Positions 8,661-17,103 of a DNA stretch of 64,000 bases are shown here, in pieces. A program made the position numbers and the translations under genes. The notes beneath the pieces were generated by a model, which saw only the letters and a list, made by a program, of their open reading frames with translations, was not told the origin of the DNA and searched no databases. How positions within the stretch are numbered: the first letter of the stretch is position 1; the number at the start of each line of letters is the position of its first letter. The DNA is taken from NCBI RefSeq assembly GCF_000934725.1, contig NZ_JYNS01000003.1, positions 1 through 64,000 on the forward strand. The letters run 5' to 3'. Origin of the DNA: Methyloterricola oryzae (GTDB lineage Bacteria > Pseudomonadota > Gammaproteobacteria > Methylococcales > Methylococcaceae).

Positions 8661-9833
8661 ATGCAAAAAGCAGTATTCAAGGCCCTAATGGCCGCCGTTC
8701 TCGGACTCACCCTGGCCACACCTTCGCATGCACAGCGCTTCTTGCGGAATTTCGGACTCACGGCCAAGGAGGATCTGGGCAGGCGCATCTTCTTCGACAC
8801 TAGCCTGTCCTCACCGCCGGGCCAGGCCTGCTCCAGTTGCCACGACCCGGCGTTTGCCTTTTCGGACCCCAACGCCGCCTCGCCCACCTCAAAAGGTGCC
8901 AATCCGGAAATTAGAGGCAGCCGCAACGCGCCTTCGATCATGTACGCCAGTTTCAGCCCGCGATTTCACTTCGATCGTGACGAAGGCTTATTCATCGGCG
9001 GGCAGTTTCTCGACGGCCGCTCGCCTACCGTCAATGACCAGGCCAAACAGCCGTTCCTGAACCCCATCGAGATGGGCAACGCCAGCGGCGACGAAGTCGT
9101 CGAGAAAATCCGCCAGGCAGACTACGCCCACCTGTTCGAGCGGGTATTTGGAGCCGGCGCCCTCGCCAATCCGAAGTCCGCCTACAACAAGGTGGGCGAC
9201 GCCCTGGCCGCTTTCGAGCGCAGTCCGGCCCTGCGTCGCTTCACCTCAAAGTACGATTACGCCCTAAAGGGACGCGCCAGACTGACGGCTCAGGAGACCC
9301 GCGGTCGCAAGCTCTACGAAGCGGCCGACAAGGGCAATTGCGCCGCCTGCCATCCGAATCGGCCCGGCGCGGACAGCTCGCCGCCCTTGTTCACCGATTT
9401 CACCTACGACAACCTGGGCGTTCCGAGCAACCCGGACAACCCGTTTTACTCGCAACCCGGCGCGGTCAATCCGCTCGGAAAGCAATTCGTGGACAAGGGG
9501 CTAGGCGGCAGGCTGGACGTATTCGCCGAAAACGGCAAGTTCAAGGTACCGACCCTGCGCAATATCGCCGTAACCGGCCCTTACATGCACAACGGCTATT
9601 TCACCAACTTGCGCAGCGTCGTCGAGTTCTACAGCAACCGCGATGTCAAACCGGTTTGCCCCAACCGATTTACCCGGACAGGAGAGGCGCAAAAGCTCAA
9701 CTGCTGGCCGGAACCCGAGGTGAAGGAGAACCTCAATCGCGACGAGTTGGGCGCCTTGAATCTGAGCAATCAGGAAATCGACGATCTGGTCGCATTTCTG
9801 AAAACCCTGACCGACGGCTACAAACCTAAGTGA
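8661..9833 (+). CDS. Di-haem cytochrome c peroxidase (MauG/CcpA family)
   Basis: The 390-residue product begins with a signal peptide (MQKAVFKALMAAVLGLTLAT, cleavage after SHA) and has two haem-binding motifs, CSSCH near residue 55 and CAACH near 223. The spacing, the LGRRIFFDTSLS start and the C-terminal KVPTLRNIAVTGPYMHNGYF segment are typical of periplasmic bacterial di-haem peroxidases, which reduce hydrogen peroxide with electrons from cytochrome c, or modify protein residues in the MauG branch. No strong ribosome site precedes the ATG at 8661. An ATG at 8688 has a better AAGG but would remove the basic part of the signal. Confidence 0.92.
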   Translation: MQKAVFKALMAAVLGLTLATPSHAQRFLRNFGLTAKEDLGRRIFFDTSLSSPPGQACSSCHDPAFAFSDPNAASPTSKGANPEIRGSRNAPSIMYASFSPRFHFDRDEGLFIGGQFLDGRSPTVNDQAKQPFLNPIEMGNASGDEVVEKIRQADYAHLFERVFGAGALANPKSAYNKVGDALAAFERSPALRRFTSKYDYALKGRARLTAQETRGRKLYEAADKGNCAACHPNRPGADSSPPLFTDFTYDNLGVPSNPDNPFYSQPGAVNPLGKQFVDKGLGGRLDVFAENGKFKVPTLRNIAVTGPYMHNGYFTNLRSVVEFYSNRDVKPVCPNRFTRTGEAQKLNCWPEPEVKENLNRDELGALNLSNQEIDDLVAFLKTLTDGYKPK

Positions 9834-9873
9834 CGGTTCTCCTTTTGACGGACCGTCACGGATCGACCCGCAA

Positions 9874-10560
9874 TCATGGCCCGCCCAAAGTCTCGGGCTT
9901 AGCGAAGGGATGCTGTCCCGTGAGCGGCACGAAAGCGACTCCGAGAATTTTCCGACTCGCATAGGAGCCATCCTCGGCCTTTTCTATCAGCCGCAATTCC
10001 TGATATTGATAGGGCGGTCCAATCGGGATCACCAAGCGTCCGCCAGGCTTCAGCTGTTCGAGCAGCGGCTCCGGCACCTCCGGCGCCGCCGCCGTCACGA
10101 TGATGCCGTCATAGGGCGCATGCTCCGGCCATCCGTAATAGCCGTCACCCAGACAGGCGGAAACATTGCGGTAACCCAGCCCGTCCAGACGCTCCCGCGC
10201 TTGCCGCGCCAGTTCGGGAATGATCTCGACCGAATACACCTGCCTAACTAGGAGCGAGAGAACAGCGGCTTGGTAACAAGACCCGGTGCCGATTTCGAGC
10301 ACGCTGTGCTCGGGCTCGGGCTGCAACAAGTCCGTCATCAGCGCCACGATGAATGGTTGCGAAATGGTTTGGCCGAAGCCAATGGGGACCGGTCCATCAT
10401 AGAAGGCGTAGGCGCGGGTTTCCTCCGGCAGAAACTGATCCCGCGGCACCTGCCGAATGGCTTGTATCACCCGTGGCGCCAACGCCTCCATGCCCGTATA
10501 GGGCCGCGTCAATTTCATTTCGGCATCGATGTCGAGCATCATGCGGGTCATGTCATTCAT
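9874..10560 (-). CDS. pcm: Protein-L-isoaspartate O-methyltransferase
   Basis: The 228-residue product has the PCMT fold: an N-terminal YAFYDGPVPIGFGQTISQPF segment, SAM-binding motif I in VLEIGTGSCYQAAVL, then GDGYYGWPEHAPYDGIIV and LLEQLKPGGRLVIPIG. It methylates L-isoaspartyl residues in damaged proteins with S-adenosylmethionine to start their repair. The ATG at 10560 follows GAGG at the right distance. An in-frame extension toward 10791 runs into the alcohol dehydrogenase gene and looks like low-complexity antisense, so it is rejected. No surE or nlpD neighbour, unlike E. coli. Confidence 0.93.
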   Translation of the reverse strand: MNDMTRMMLDIDAEMKLTRPYTGMEALAPRVIQAIRQVPRDQFLPEETRAYAFYDGPVPIGFGQTISQPFIVALMTDLLQPEPEHSVLEIGTGSCYQAAVLSLLVRQVYSVEIIPELARQARERLDGLGYRNVSACLGDGYYGWPEHAPYDGIIVTAAAPEVPEPLLEQLKPGGRLVIPIGPPYQYQELRLIEKAEDGSYASRKILGVAFVPLTGQHPFAKPETLGGP

Positions 10561-10601
10561 CGCCACCTCGCCGCTCAGGGAGGGCCTGTAAGGGCAGACA
10601 T

Positions 10602-11630
10602 TCAGCCTATTCTTAGCACCTTGGCGCCACGGACCTCGCGCTGCTTCAACTCCACCAAAGCGCGATTCGCCTCCTCCAGCGGAAATTCCTCCACATCCGG
10701 GCGAATCGGGATCTGCGCCGCCAGGACCAGAAACTCCCGCACGTCGGCCCGCGTCACGTTGGCGACGCTCTTGATCTCCTTCTCCAGCCACAGATGGGCC
10801 GGGTAATCGAGGCGCAACAAGGCGTTCTTATCGGAATCTTCCTTGCGGATCGCGTTGATCACCAGCCGGCCCCCGGGTTCCAGATGCCCCAAGGCGGAAA
10901 CCACCGTGTTCCAAACCGGCGTGGTGTCGATGATACTCGCCAGTTTCTGCGGCGGTGCGTCATCGCTGCCACCGGCCCAACTTGCGCCCAATTCTAGCGC
11001 GAAGGCGCGCTCCTTCGGATTACGCGCGAACACGTATACCTTCAGATCCGGGTGAAGATGGCGCAGCACTTTCAAGACTAGATGGGCCGAGGCACCGAAG
11101 CCGGTCAGCCCGATCGCCTTCCCCGCCACCGGTGCAGCCAGCCGGATCGAACGGTAGCCGATGGCTCCCGCGCACAGCAGCGGTGCCGCTTCCACGTCGC
11201 TGAAGACATCGGGCACCGGGTGGGCGAAAGCGGCGGGAACTGTCATGTATTCCGCATAACCGCCGTTGACGTCCCGTCCCGTGGCGCGGAACCGGCTGCA
11301 GAGGTTTTCGTTACCGCCCAGACAGTGATGGCAGACACCGCAAGCCGAATGAATCCAGGCCACGCCCACGCGCTGTCCACACGCGAAGCCAACCGTACCG
11401 GCGCCCAGCGCGGCCACGCGGCCCACCACCTGATGCCCTGGCACCGTCGGCAAATTGGGCGGTGGGGTTCTGCCCTCGATTTCGTCCAGTTCGGTGTGGC
11501 ACACGCCGCAGGTGACGACGCGAACCAACAGTTCACCGGGCCCCGGCTCCGGAATCGGAAGATCAGCTAAGGTCAGTGGCTCGCGGCATTGTTCCAGACT
11601 GACGATCTGCTTCATCACCATGGCTCGCAT
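10602..11630 (-). CDS. Zinc-dependent alcohol dehydrogenase family protein
   Basis: The 342-residue product shows the medium-chain dehydrogenase pattern: catalytic-zinc ligands in CGVCHTEL and PGHQVVG, four structural-zinc cysteines in CGVCHHCLGGNENLC, and a Rossmann segment TGFGASAHLVLKV. It oxidises an alcohol or reduces an aldehyde with NAD(P); the substrate is not visible. The ATG at 11630 follows GGGAG. It is on the same strand as pcm with a 41-bp gap, so they may be co-transcribed. Confidence 0.9.
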   Translation of the reverse strand: MRAMVMKQIVSLEQCREPLTLADLPIPEPGPGELLVRVVTCGVCHTELDEIEGRTPPPNLPTVPGHQVVGRVAALGAGTVGFACGQRVGVAWIHSACGVCHHCLGGNENLCSRFRATGRDVNGGYAEYMTVPAAFAHPVPDVFSDVEAAPLLCAGAIGYRSIRLAAPVAGKAIGLTGFGASAHLVLKVLRHLHPDLKVYVFARNPKERAFALELGASWAGGSDDAPPQKLASIIDTTPVWNTVVSALGHLEPGGRLVINAIRKEDSDKNALLRLDYPAHLWLEKEIKSVANVTRADVREFLVLAAQIPIRPDVEEFPLEEANRALVELKQREVRGAKVLRIG

Positions 11631-11969
11631 GAAAGCTCCCCTCCTATGTTGTTGTTCGTTGTCGTCTCGGACAAAAGAACGATCGATTCAATCATCCACA
11701 ATCGATGTCTGAGAAACAATTTGTAGGACTACGCTTACGAAGCAGCGTCAATGGCTTATCTATGTTTCTGAAATGTCAAGACTAATTTCGGGTCAAAAAT
11801 TAACCGATCTAAGGTTTGTACCCGAAAAATCAATAATTAGCCTGATCAAGCCGCAGCTTATGCACGGAGTTATCCACAGCTTCTGTGAATTTCCGCGGAG
11901 GTGTGGACCGCAGTAAGGGCGGCCACGAATCGAATGGTGGGTTGCGGCGTCGAACGCCGCCATTTTGGG
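11631..11969. other. Intergenic region before the alcohol dehydrogenase
   Basis: This stretch of about 340 bp is AT-richer than its flanks, which suits a promoter for the alcohol dehydrogenase on the minus strand. It contains one perfect DnaA-box consensus, TTATCCACA, at 11870-11878. I see no coding frame worth calling. Confidence 0.5.
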
Positions 11970-12911
11970 TCAGACCGAGGTCATTGGCTCTGTAAATGCG
12001 CGCGACACATCAGCCAGTTCATCACTGACCGCATGAGCGAACTCGAGCGACTGCAGTATCTGTCCAATTTCTGCCTGAACGCGCCCGTTGGTGCGCTGCA
12101 GCGTTTGCCCGTAGACACTCAACCGCTGGGTCACCGCCTTGAATTCCTCGATCATGCGGTCGATGGAAGCAGCAATGGTGCTGATCGCCTCGGCGTCGCG
12201 CCGCATCAGTTCCGAGGACAGTTCCACGGTGGTCTTGATCGCCTCGTTGATGGTGGAAGCAATCTGCCCCATCTTGCTGCTGGTCTCGGCAGAATAGACC
12301 GCGAGCAGATGTATCTCTCCGGCGATAACCGCCAGGGCTAATCCATGCCGGCCCGCGTGGGCAGCCTTGATAGCCGAATTCAGGGCCAGCATCTTAGTCT
12401 GCCACGCGATCGCATGCATCTGCGTGGCCATGGTGTCCAGATCCCCGGTAAACCGCATCAGTCCATTGAGCTGCTCGACGATGACTGCCTGTCCGGCACG
12501 AGCACCGCGCAGCGTCTCCACCACCTCGCCCAGTTCACGCTGACTCTCGGCGACGACGGCCAAGGGGTTGCCCCAGCCATGGGCCCGGGCCAGATCGGAT
12601 GCCGCGACGCCCTGGTTCAGGTCAGCCAGAATGCGCTGAAATTCCCCGGCTATGGCGGCCACCGCCTCGTCCATCTGGCTGCGCACGGTATCGATCTGAC
12701 GGGACCAGATGGGCAAGGCCTCGCGGCAGATAGCTTGGCGCACCTGCTCGGCATCGTTCGCGAAGGCATCGGAATCCGCCGCCATCACTGCGTCAGCAAG
12801 CGAGGCTGCCTCGCCTTGAGCCACGACGGTCAGGCCCAATTTTCCGGCTGCAGCGGTAATCGCATCCTGGGATAGTGACGGTGAAGTGATCAGGAGACAG
12901 GTTCGGGACAT
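11970..12911 (-). CDS. Soluble MCP-like protein with degenerate signalling tip
   Basis: The 313-residue product has no membrane segment. An N-terminal alpha/beta region (MSRTCLLITSPSLSQD...) is followed by long helices that align with the receptor signalling hairpin, but the tip reads QTKMLALNSAIKAAHAGRHG with GLALAVIAGEIHLLA instead of the canonical E-R-rich core, so it may not bind CheA/CheW normally. The ATG at 12911 follows GAGAGG and lies 14 bp after the preceding paralogue. It is the last gene of the chemosensory operon and looks like a diverged duplicate of its neighbour. Function unknown; a decoy or accessory subunit is one possibility. Confidence 0.75.
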   Translation of the reverse strand: MSRTCLLITSPSLSQDAITAAAGKLGLTVVAQGEAASLADAVMAADSDAFANDAEQVRQAICREALPIWSRQIDTVRSQMDEAVAAIAGEFQRILADLNQGVAASDLARAHGWGNPLAVVAESQRELGEVVETLRGARAGQAVIVEQLNGLMRFTGDLDTMATQMHAIAWQTKMLALNSAIKAAHAGRHGLALAVIAGEIHLLAVYSAETSSKMGQIASTINEAIKTTVELSSELMRRDAEAISTIAASIDRMIEEFKAVTQRLSVYGQTLQRTNGRVQAEIGQILQSLEFAHAVSDELADVSRAFTEPMTSV

Positions 12912-12925
12912 GCTTGCATTCCCTC

Positions 12926-14047
12926 TCAAAAGAACGTTATGTCGGAATCTGCAGGTGACTCCTGGGAAGCACCCACGTGGTCGTAGTGCTGCTCCTGGGT
13001 GGTGTAACTCTGCTTCATCCGATCCAGCCAGGCGGAGGCGTCCAGCGACGCCAATTCGGAGGCTGCGGTTTCGTCACCCAGCAGGCGTTGCAGTTCCTGC
13101 ATGTGTTCCATCACGTGCTCGAGGATCTGGGCGATCCGGTCCTCGAACTGGAGCGAGACCAGCACCTCGCTTATATCGTCGCCCACCCGCGCGTGCGCCT
13201 CATGCAGGATTTGCGACGCCATGTGCAGGCCTTTGGAGATCTCGCTGAAATTGCCTAGCACCTTGGACACAGCGGTCTCGGTCTCGCTCACCACGGCCGC
13301 GTCCCGCCGGGTCCACTCTGCCGAAACCTGCGAGGTATTCTTCAATGCATCGGCGACGAGGCGCACATCGTGGTTCATCTTCTGACTGGTTTCTGCCGTG
13401 TGCGCCGACAGCTTGCGCACTTCCTCGATCACCACGGCGAAGCCCTTGCCCGACTCGGCCGCGTGCGCCACCTCGATGGCGGCATTCATGGCCAGCAGAT
13501 TAGTCTGCATCGCGATATTGGCCATCTGCGCGGACATGTCGGTCAATTCCGCGATGTAGCGGCGCATGCCCGCGATATCCTCGGCAATCCCCAGTCGCCC
13601 CTTACGTATCTGCTCCAAGGTGTCCATCAGGGCTTCCAACTCCCTGCTGCTGCGCTCCATTGCATCCGCGGCGCTGTCCTGGGCGCCGTCTTCGCCGCCG
13701 CCAGGCAGATGCGCTGCCTGCAGCAAATTGATCAAAGAACTGAAGCGAGCGGCGAGGGCCGTCACCTTCTCGCGGGTTTCGGTCCGGGCGGACTGCAGTT
13801 GTTCGCGACAGGCGCCAAGCTTCTCCACAGGACAGGTAGGCACCGGCCCACCCGATTCAACCCGGGCCCGCATCCAGGCGGCCGGCTGCCTCGCTTCCGG
13901 CAGGGCTTCAAGCATGGGCTCTGTGATCTCCTGAACCTCCCAGCCTACAGTCTGCATTCGAGCGCATAGGCCCCTGGCATCTACCCCGTCAGTGTCTTCG
14001 AGGATCAGCAGAATTTGATGCATGCCTTCGCTGGCTGTTGTATGCAT
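12926..14047 (-). CDS. Soluble MCP-like chemosensory protein with CheZ-like C-terminal motif
   Basis: The 373-residue protein has no transmembrane segment. A ~45-residue alpha/beta N-terminus is followed by helices with the receptor hairpin tip ([20 protein letters not shown] then [20 protein letters not shown]). Near residues 297-310 it reads [14 protein letters not shown], where D303 and Q307 have the D-x3-Q spacing of the CheZ phosphatase motif, and the protein ends in an acidic tail SDITFF resembling CheY-binding tails. The ATG at 14047 follows AAGGAT; a TTG at 14086 next to the cheB stop is an alternative. The operon has no separate cheZ. A CheY~P phosphatase role is inference. Confidence 0.8.
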   Translation of the reverse strand: MHTTASEGMHQILLILEDTDGVDARGLCARMQTVGWEVQEITEPMLEALPEARQPAAWMRARVESGGPVPTCPVEKLGACREQLQSARTETREKVTALAARFSSLINLLQAAHLPGGGEDGAQDSAADAMERSSRELEALMDTLEQIRKGRLGIAEDIAGMRRYIAELTDMSAQMANIAMQTNLLAMNAAIEVAHAAESGKGFAVVIEEVRKLSAHTAETSQKMNHDVRLVADALKNTSQVSAEWTRRDAAVVSETETAVSKVLGNFSEISKGLHMASQILHEAHARVGDDISEVLVSLQFEDRIAQILEHVMEHMQELQRLLGDETAASELASLDASAWLDRMKQSYTTQEQHYDHVGASQESPADSDITFF

Positions 14048-14086
14048 CTTGGGTATCCTTATCGAACCGGGTTCGATCGCTATCAA

Positions 14087-15178
14087 TCAGACGAGACCCG
14101 GCGAGTGCGCCGACTGCCGGGCAAACGTAACGATTTCCGTGGGAATCTGGCTCAGGCTGACGATCCTGTCCACCGCGCCGAGCTTCACCGCTTCCTTGGG
14201 CATGCCGTAGACCACGCAGCTCTCCTCGTCCTGCGCCAAGGTCTTCGCCCCCATGTCGTGCATTTCCTTCATGCCTTTGGCACCGTCATCGCCCATCCCG
14301 GTCATGATGATGCCCAAGGCATTGCGGCCGGCGTATTTGGCCACGGAACGAAACAGCACATCCACCGAGGGACGGTGCCGGCTCACTAGCGGGCCATCCA
14401 CTACCTCCACGTAATACTGCGCGCCACTGCGCTTGACCAGGACATGCCGGCCGCCTGGCGCAATCAGGGCCAATCCCGGCACCACGGTATCGCCATTTTT
14501 CGCTTCCCGCACCGAAATCTGACAAAGGCTGTCAAGGCGTTTGGCGAAGGCCTCGGTGAAACGCTCCGGCATGTGCTGCACGATGACGATGCCAGGGCAT
14601 AGCCGTGGCAAGGCGGTCAGCACCGCCTCCAGCGCCTGGGTGCCCCCGGTCGAAGTGCCGATGGCGACGACGGAATGGGTGGTCTGTGCCAATGCCGCGG
14701 TGGGCGCCGACAGGATGGCGTCGGCCGAAAGCTTGGGCGCGGGCGTGGCAGCGGACGCAGGCGCCAGGCGTCTGACGTTGGCCCGGGCCGCCGCGCGGAC
14801 AGCGCTTACCAGATCCTCGGAGGCTTCCTCGAGGAACCGCTTGAGCGCGTTCTTCGGTTTGGTGATGATGCTGACGGCGCCGGCGGCGAGAGCCTGCATG
14901 GTGGTTTCGGCGCCGCGCTCCGTGAGAGTCGAACAGATCACGACCGGGGTGGGATGTTCCGCCATGATCTTGCGCAGGAAAGTCAGCCCGTCCATGCGCG
15001 GCATTTCCACGTCCAGCACGATCACGTCCGGCCACTGCAGTTTCATCTTTTCTAGCGCGAACACGGGATCAGCCGCCACGCCGATCACCTCGATGCCCAC
15101 TTCGTCGGCAAACTTGGCACTCAGTACCTGCCGGACGACCGCCGAATCATCGATGATCAAAACCTTGATCTTGGACAT
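14087..15178 (-). CDS. cheB: Chemotaxis protein-glutamate methylesterase/deamidase CheB
   Basis: The 363-residue product has a receiver domain ([12 protein letters not shown], phospho-acceptor Asp in [12 protein letters not shown], Lys in ITKPKN), a linker of about 50 residues, and the methylesterase domain with the catalytic Ser in [10 protein letters not shown], His in VIVQHMP and Asp in MTGMGDDGA. It removes methyl groups from receptor glutamates and is activated through phosphorylation by CheA. It lies 21 bp after cheD on the same strand. Confidence 0.96.
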   Translation of the reverse strand: MSKIKVLIIDDSAVVRQVLSAKFADEVGIEVIGVAADPVFALEKMKLQWPDVIVLDVEMPRMDGLTFLRKIMAEHPTPVVICSTLTERGAETTMQALAAGAVSIITKPKNALKRFLEEASEDLVSAVRAAARANVRRLAPASAATPAPKLSADAILSAPTAALAQTTHSVVAIGTSTGGTQALEAVLTALPRLCPGIVIVQHMPERFTEAFAKRLDSLCQISVREAKNGDTVVPGLALIAPGGRHVLVKRSGAQYYVEVVDGPLVSRHRPSVDVLFRSVAKYAGRNALGIIMTGMGDDGAKGMKEMHDMGAKTLAQDEESCVVYGMPKEAVKLGAVDRIVSLSQIPTEIVTFARQSAHSPGLV

Positions 15179-15199
15179 GCAGACAGCCTTTTCCGAATG

Positions 15200-15703
15200 C
15201 TAGGAGTCACACGGTTCCTGATGCTTGAGCCAGACGTGCCCGCTCCAGACATCGAATATCACATTGCGGTGACCGATACCCTCCAGGTGCTCGCCCACGC
15301 AATTCAGGTTATAGCGCTTGATCAGATCCCGGGCGGCTTCCACATTGCGGCGTCCCACCTGGGTCGCGGGAATCTTGGGCGATTTGGGAAACATGTCGCC
15401 GCCACCGAACAGCTTCACCTGATATTCGCCTGGCAGGGTTCCACAACGGCGGATCTCCCTGAGCAGCAATTCCAAGGCCTCATCAGCATAACGCCCGTCA
15501 AGCTCGCCGGACTTGGCATTGCCATTGCGCGAGGGCAGCAAGTAGTGACACATTCCGCCCACATGGCGATCCGGATGCCAGAACACCAGGGAAACGCAGG
15601 AGCCGAGCACCGTGCGAATGCGTTTGTCCGGACCACCGAAATGGAACTCACCGGGCTTCAGGAAAATTTCGACGAGATCGTCGGGCTTGGGCGCAGACTT
15701 CAT
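15200..15703 (-). CDS. cheD: Chemoreceptor glutamine deamidase CheD
   Basis: The 167-residue product has the CheD pattern: the catalytic cysteine in VLGSCVSLVFW, the histidine in GGMCHYLLP, and the threonine/asparagine-rich C-terminal half with LFGGGDMF and RRNVEAARDLI. It deamidates receptor glutamines to glutamates. Its ATG overlaps the cheR stop (ATGA, 15700-15703), so the two are translationally coupled. Confidence 0.95.
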   Translation of the reverse strand: MKSAPKPDDLVEIFLKPGEFHFGGPDKRIRTVLGSCVSLVFWHPDRHVGGMCHYLLPSRNGNAKSGELDGRYADEALELLLREIRRCGTLPGEYQVKLFGGGDMFPKSPKIPATQVGRRNVEAARDLIKRYNLNCVGEHLEGIGHRNVIFDVWSGHVWLKHQEPCDS

Positions 15704-16512
15704 GGCTTTCGGTAGATGGACGGGGAAATGAACTCGAAGGCATCGCTGACGCCATTGAGACTTTCCGAATGACTGATGATGAAATAGCCTCCTTTCCTTA
15801 GTAGCGGCAGCATTCTGGAAATTACGCGGCGCTTGGTCGCGATGTCGAAATAAATCATCACATTCCGCAGGAAGATCGTATCGAATTGCCCGAGTTCCGG
15901 CAGGTCTTCAATCAGGTTCACATAGAGGAATCGGACCCTCTCGCGCAAACCGCGTTCAATCAGAAATTGGCCCGACTGGCTGCCCACGCCCCTGAGGCAA
16001 AACCTGCGGAGGTAATCCTTGGGAATCTCCGCCGCGCGCTGCATCGCATACAAGCCGCCGCGCGCCTTTTCCAGGCAGCGCATGCTGATGTCCGAACCCG
16101 TAATTTCCCAGGGCCCATTACCGAGCGTATCCGCCAGCACCATGGCCAGGGTGTAGGGTTCCTCGCCGGTGGAACTGGCCGCGCACCAGAGACGGAAGGA
16201 CTGGCTCGGCCTCCAGCCGCTCAACACATGGTCACGCAGAAACTCCATGTGCTTGGGCTCGCGGAAGAAGTGCGTTTCGTTGGTGGTCAGCAGGTCGATC
16301 GCCGTCTGCAACTCGTCAGCGTACTCGCCGCCCGAGATCAAACGGAAGTAATCGCCGTAGCTCTCCAGTTGGTAGTGCTGAATTCGCTTTGCCAGCCGGC
16401 CGCTGACCAGCGCCATCTTGGAGTCCGGCATGTGAATGCCGGCACGGTCGTAAATGAGCTTGCTGAACTGCGAGAATTCACGCTCGGTGATCGAGGCAGG
16501 CTTCGGGCTCAC
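15700..16512 (-). CDS. cheR: Chemotaxis protein methyltransferase CheR
   Basis: The 270-residue protein has the helical N-terminal CheR domain (residues ~1-75, including GIHMPDSKMALVSGRL) and the SAM-dependent methyltransferase domain (FRLWCAASSTGEEPYTLAM, then ITGSDISMRCLEKA and FDTIFLRNVMIYFD). It methylates receptor glutamates. The start is a GTG at 16512 behind AAGGAG with good spacing. Confidence 0.96.
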   Translation of the reverse strand: MSPKPASITEREFSQFSKLIYDRAGIHMPDSKMALVSGRLAKRIQHYQLESYGDYFRLISGGEYADELQTAIDLLTTNETHFFREPKHMEFLRDHVLSGWRPSQSFRLWCAASSTGEEPYTLAMVLADTLGNGPWEITGSDISMRCLEKARGGLYAMQRAAEIPKDYLRRFCLRGVGSQSGQFLIERGLRERVRFLYVNLIEDLPELGQFDTIFLRNVMIYFDIATKRRVISRMLPLLRKGGYFIISHSESLNGVSDAFEFISPSIYRKP

Positions 16513-16548
16513 GACGGTCTCTCCTTGGCGCGGCGAAGCCTGCGGTGA

Positions 16549-17091
16549 TCAGTCGACAGTAGCCGGAACCGTCGGTTCTCCACCCAGGCCGGCCAGCAAG
16601 GCCATCTCGTCCAGAGACAGCACCGCTTCGATGTTGAGGATGATCACAAAGCCGTCATCCACCTTGCCCATGCCGCGTATGTAATCGGCACGGATCTTCG
16701 CTCCGAAGGCAGGCGCGGGTTCCACCGAATCCTCCGGAATTTCCAGGACCTCGTAGACCGCATCCACCATCACGCCAATATCGTGCTTTTCGTCCTCGAT
16801 GGCTATCTCCACAATGATGATGCAGGTGCGGCGCGTGATTTCCCGGGTAGGCTTGCCGAAACAGGCGCCCAGGTCGATGACCGGCACCACGGCGCCGCGC
16901 AGGTTGATCACGCCGCGGATGAACTGCGGCATGCGCGGCACTTCGGTCACTTGGCCGTACTCGATGATCTCCTTGATGTTCAGTATGCCAATGGCGAAGG
17001 TTTCCTTGCCGACCAGGAAGGACAAGTACTGCTGCTGCCCCTCCATGGCCGGCTTCGCCGTTTTGGTCTCCACGCTGGCGATGGCTTTCAT
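16549..17091 (-). CDS. cheW: Chemotaxis adaptor CheW
   Basis: The 180-residue single-domain CheW carries LSFLVGKETFAIGILNIKEI, the receptor/CheA contact region RGVINLRGAVVPVIDL and the IGVMVDAVYEVLEIP segment. It couples the long MCP directly upstream (13 bp gap) to CheA. The ATG at 17091 follows a GGAGG ribosome site. Confidence 0.95.
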   Translation of the reverse strand: MKAIASVETKTAKPAMEGQQQYLSFLVGKETFAIGILNIKEIIEYGQVTEVPRMPQFIRGVINLRGAVVPVIDLGACFGKPTREITRRTCIIIVEIAIEDEKHDIGVMVDAVYEVLEIPEDSVEPAPAFGAKIRADYIRGMGKVDDGFVIILNIEAVLSLDEMALLAGLGGEPTVPATVD

Positions 17092-17103
17092 GTCGCCGCC
17101 TCC

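Noticed and set aside
11870-11878. Perfect DnaA-box consensus TTATCCACA
   Set aside because: Only one copy is visible and there are no dnaA, gidA or GC-skew cues, so an origin cannot be supported.
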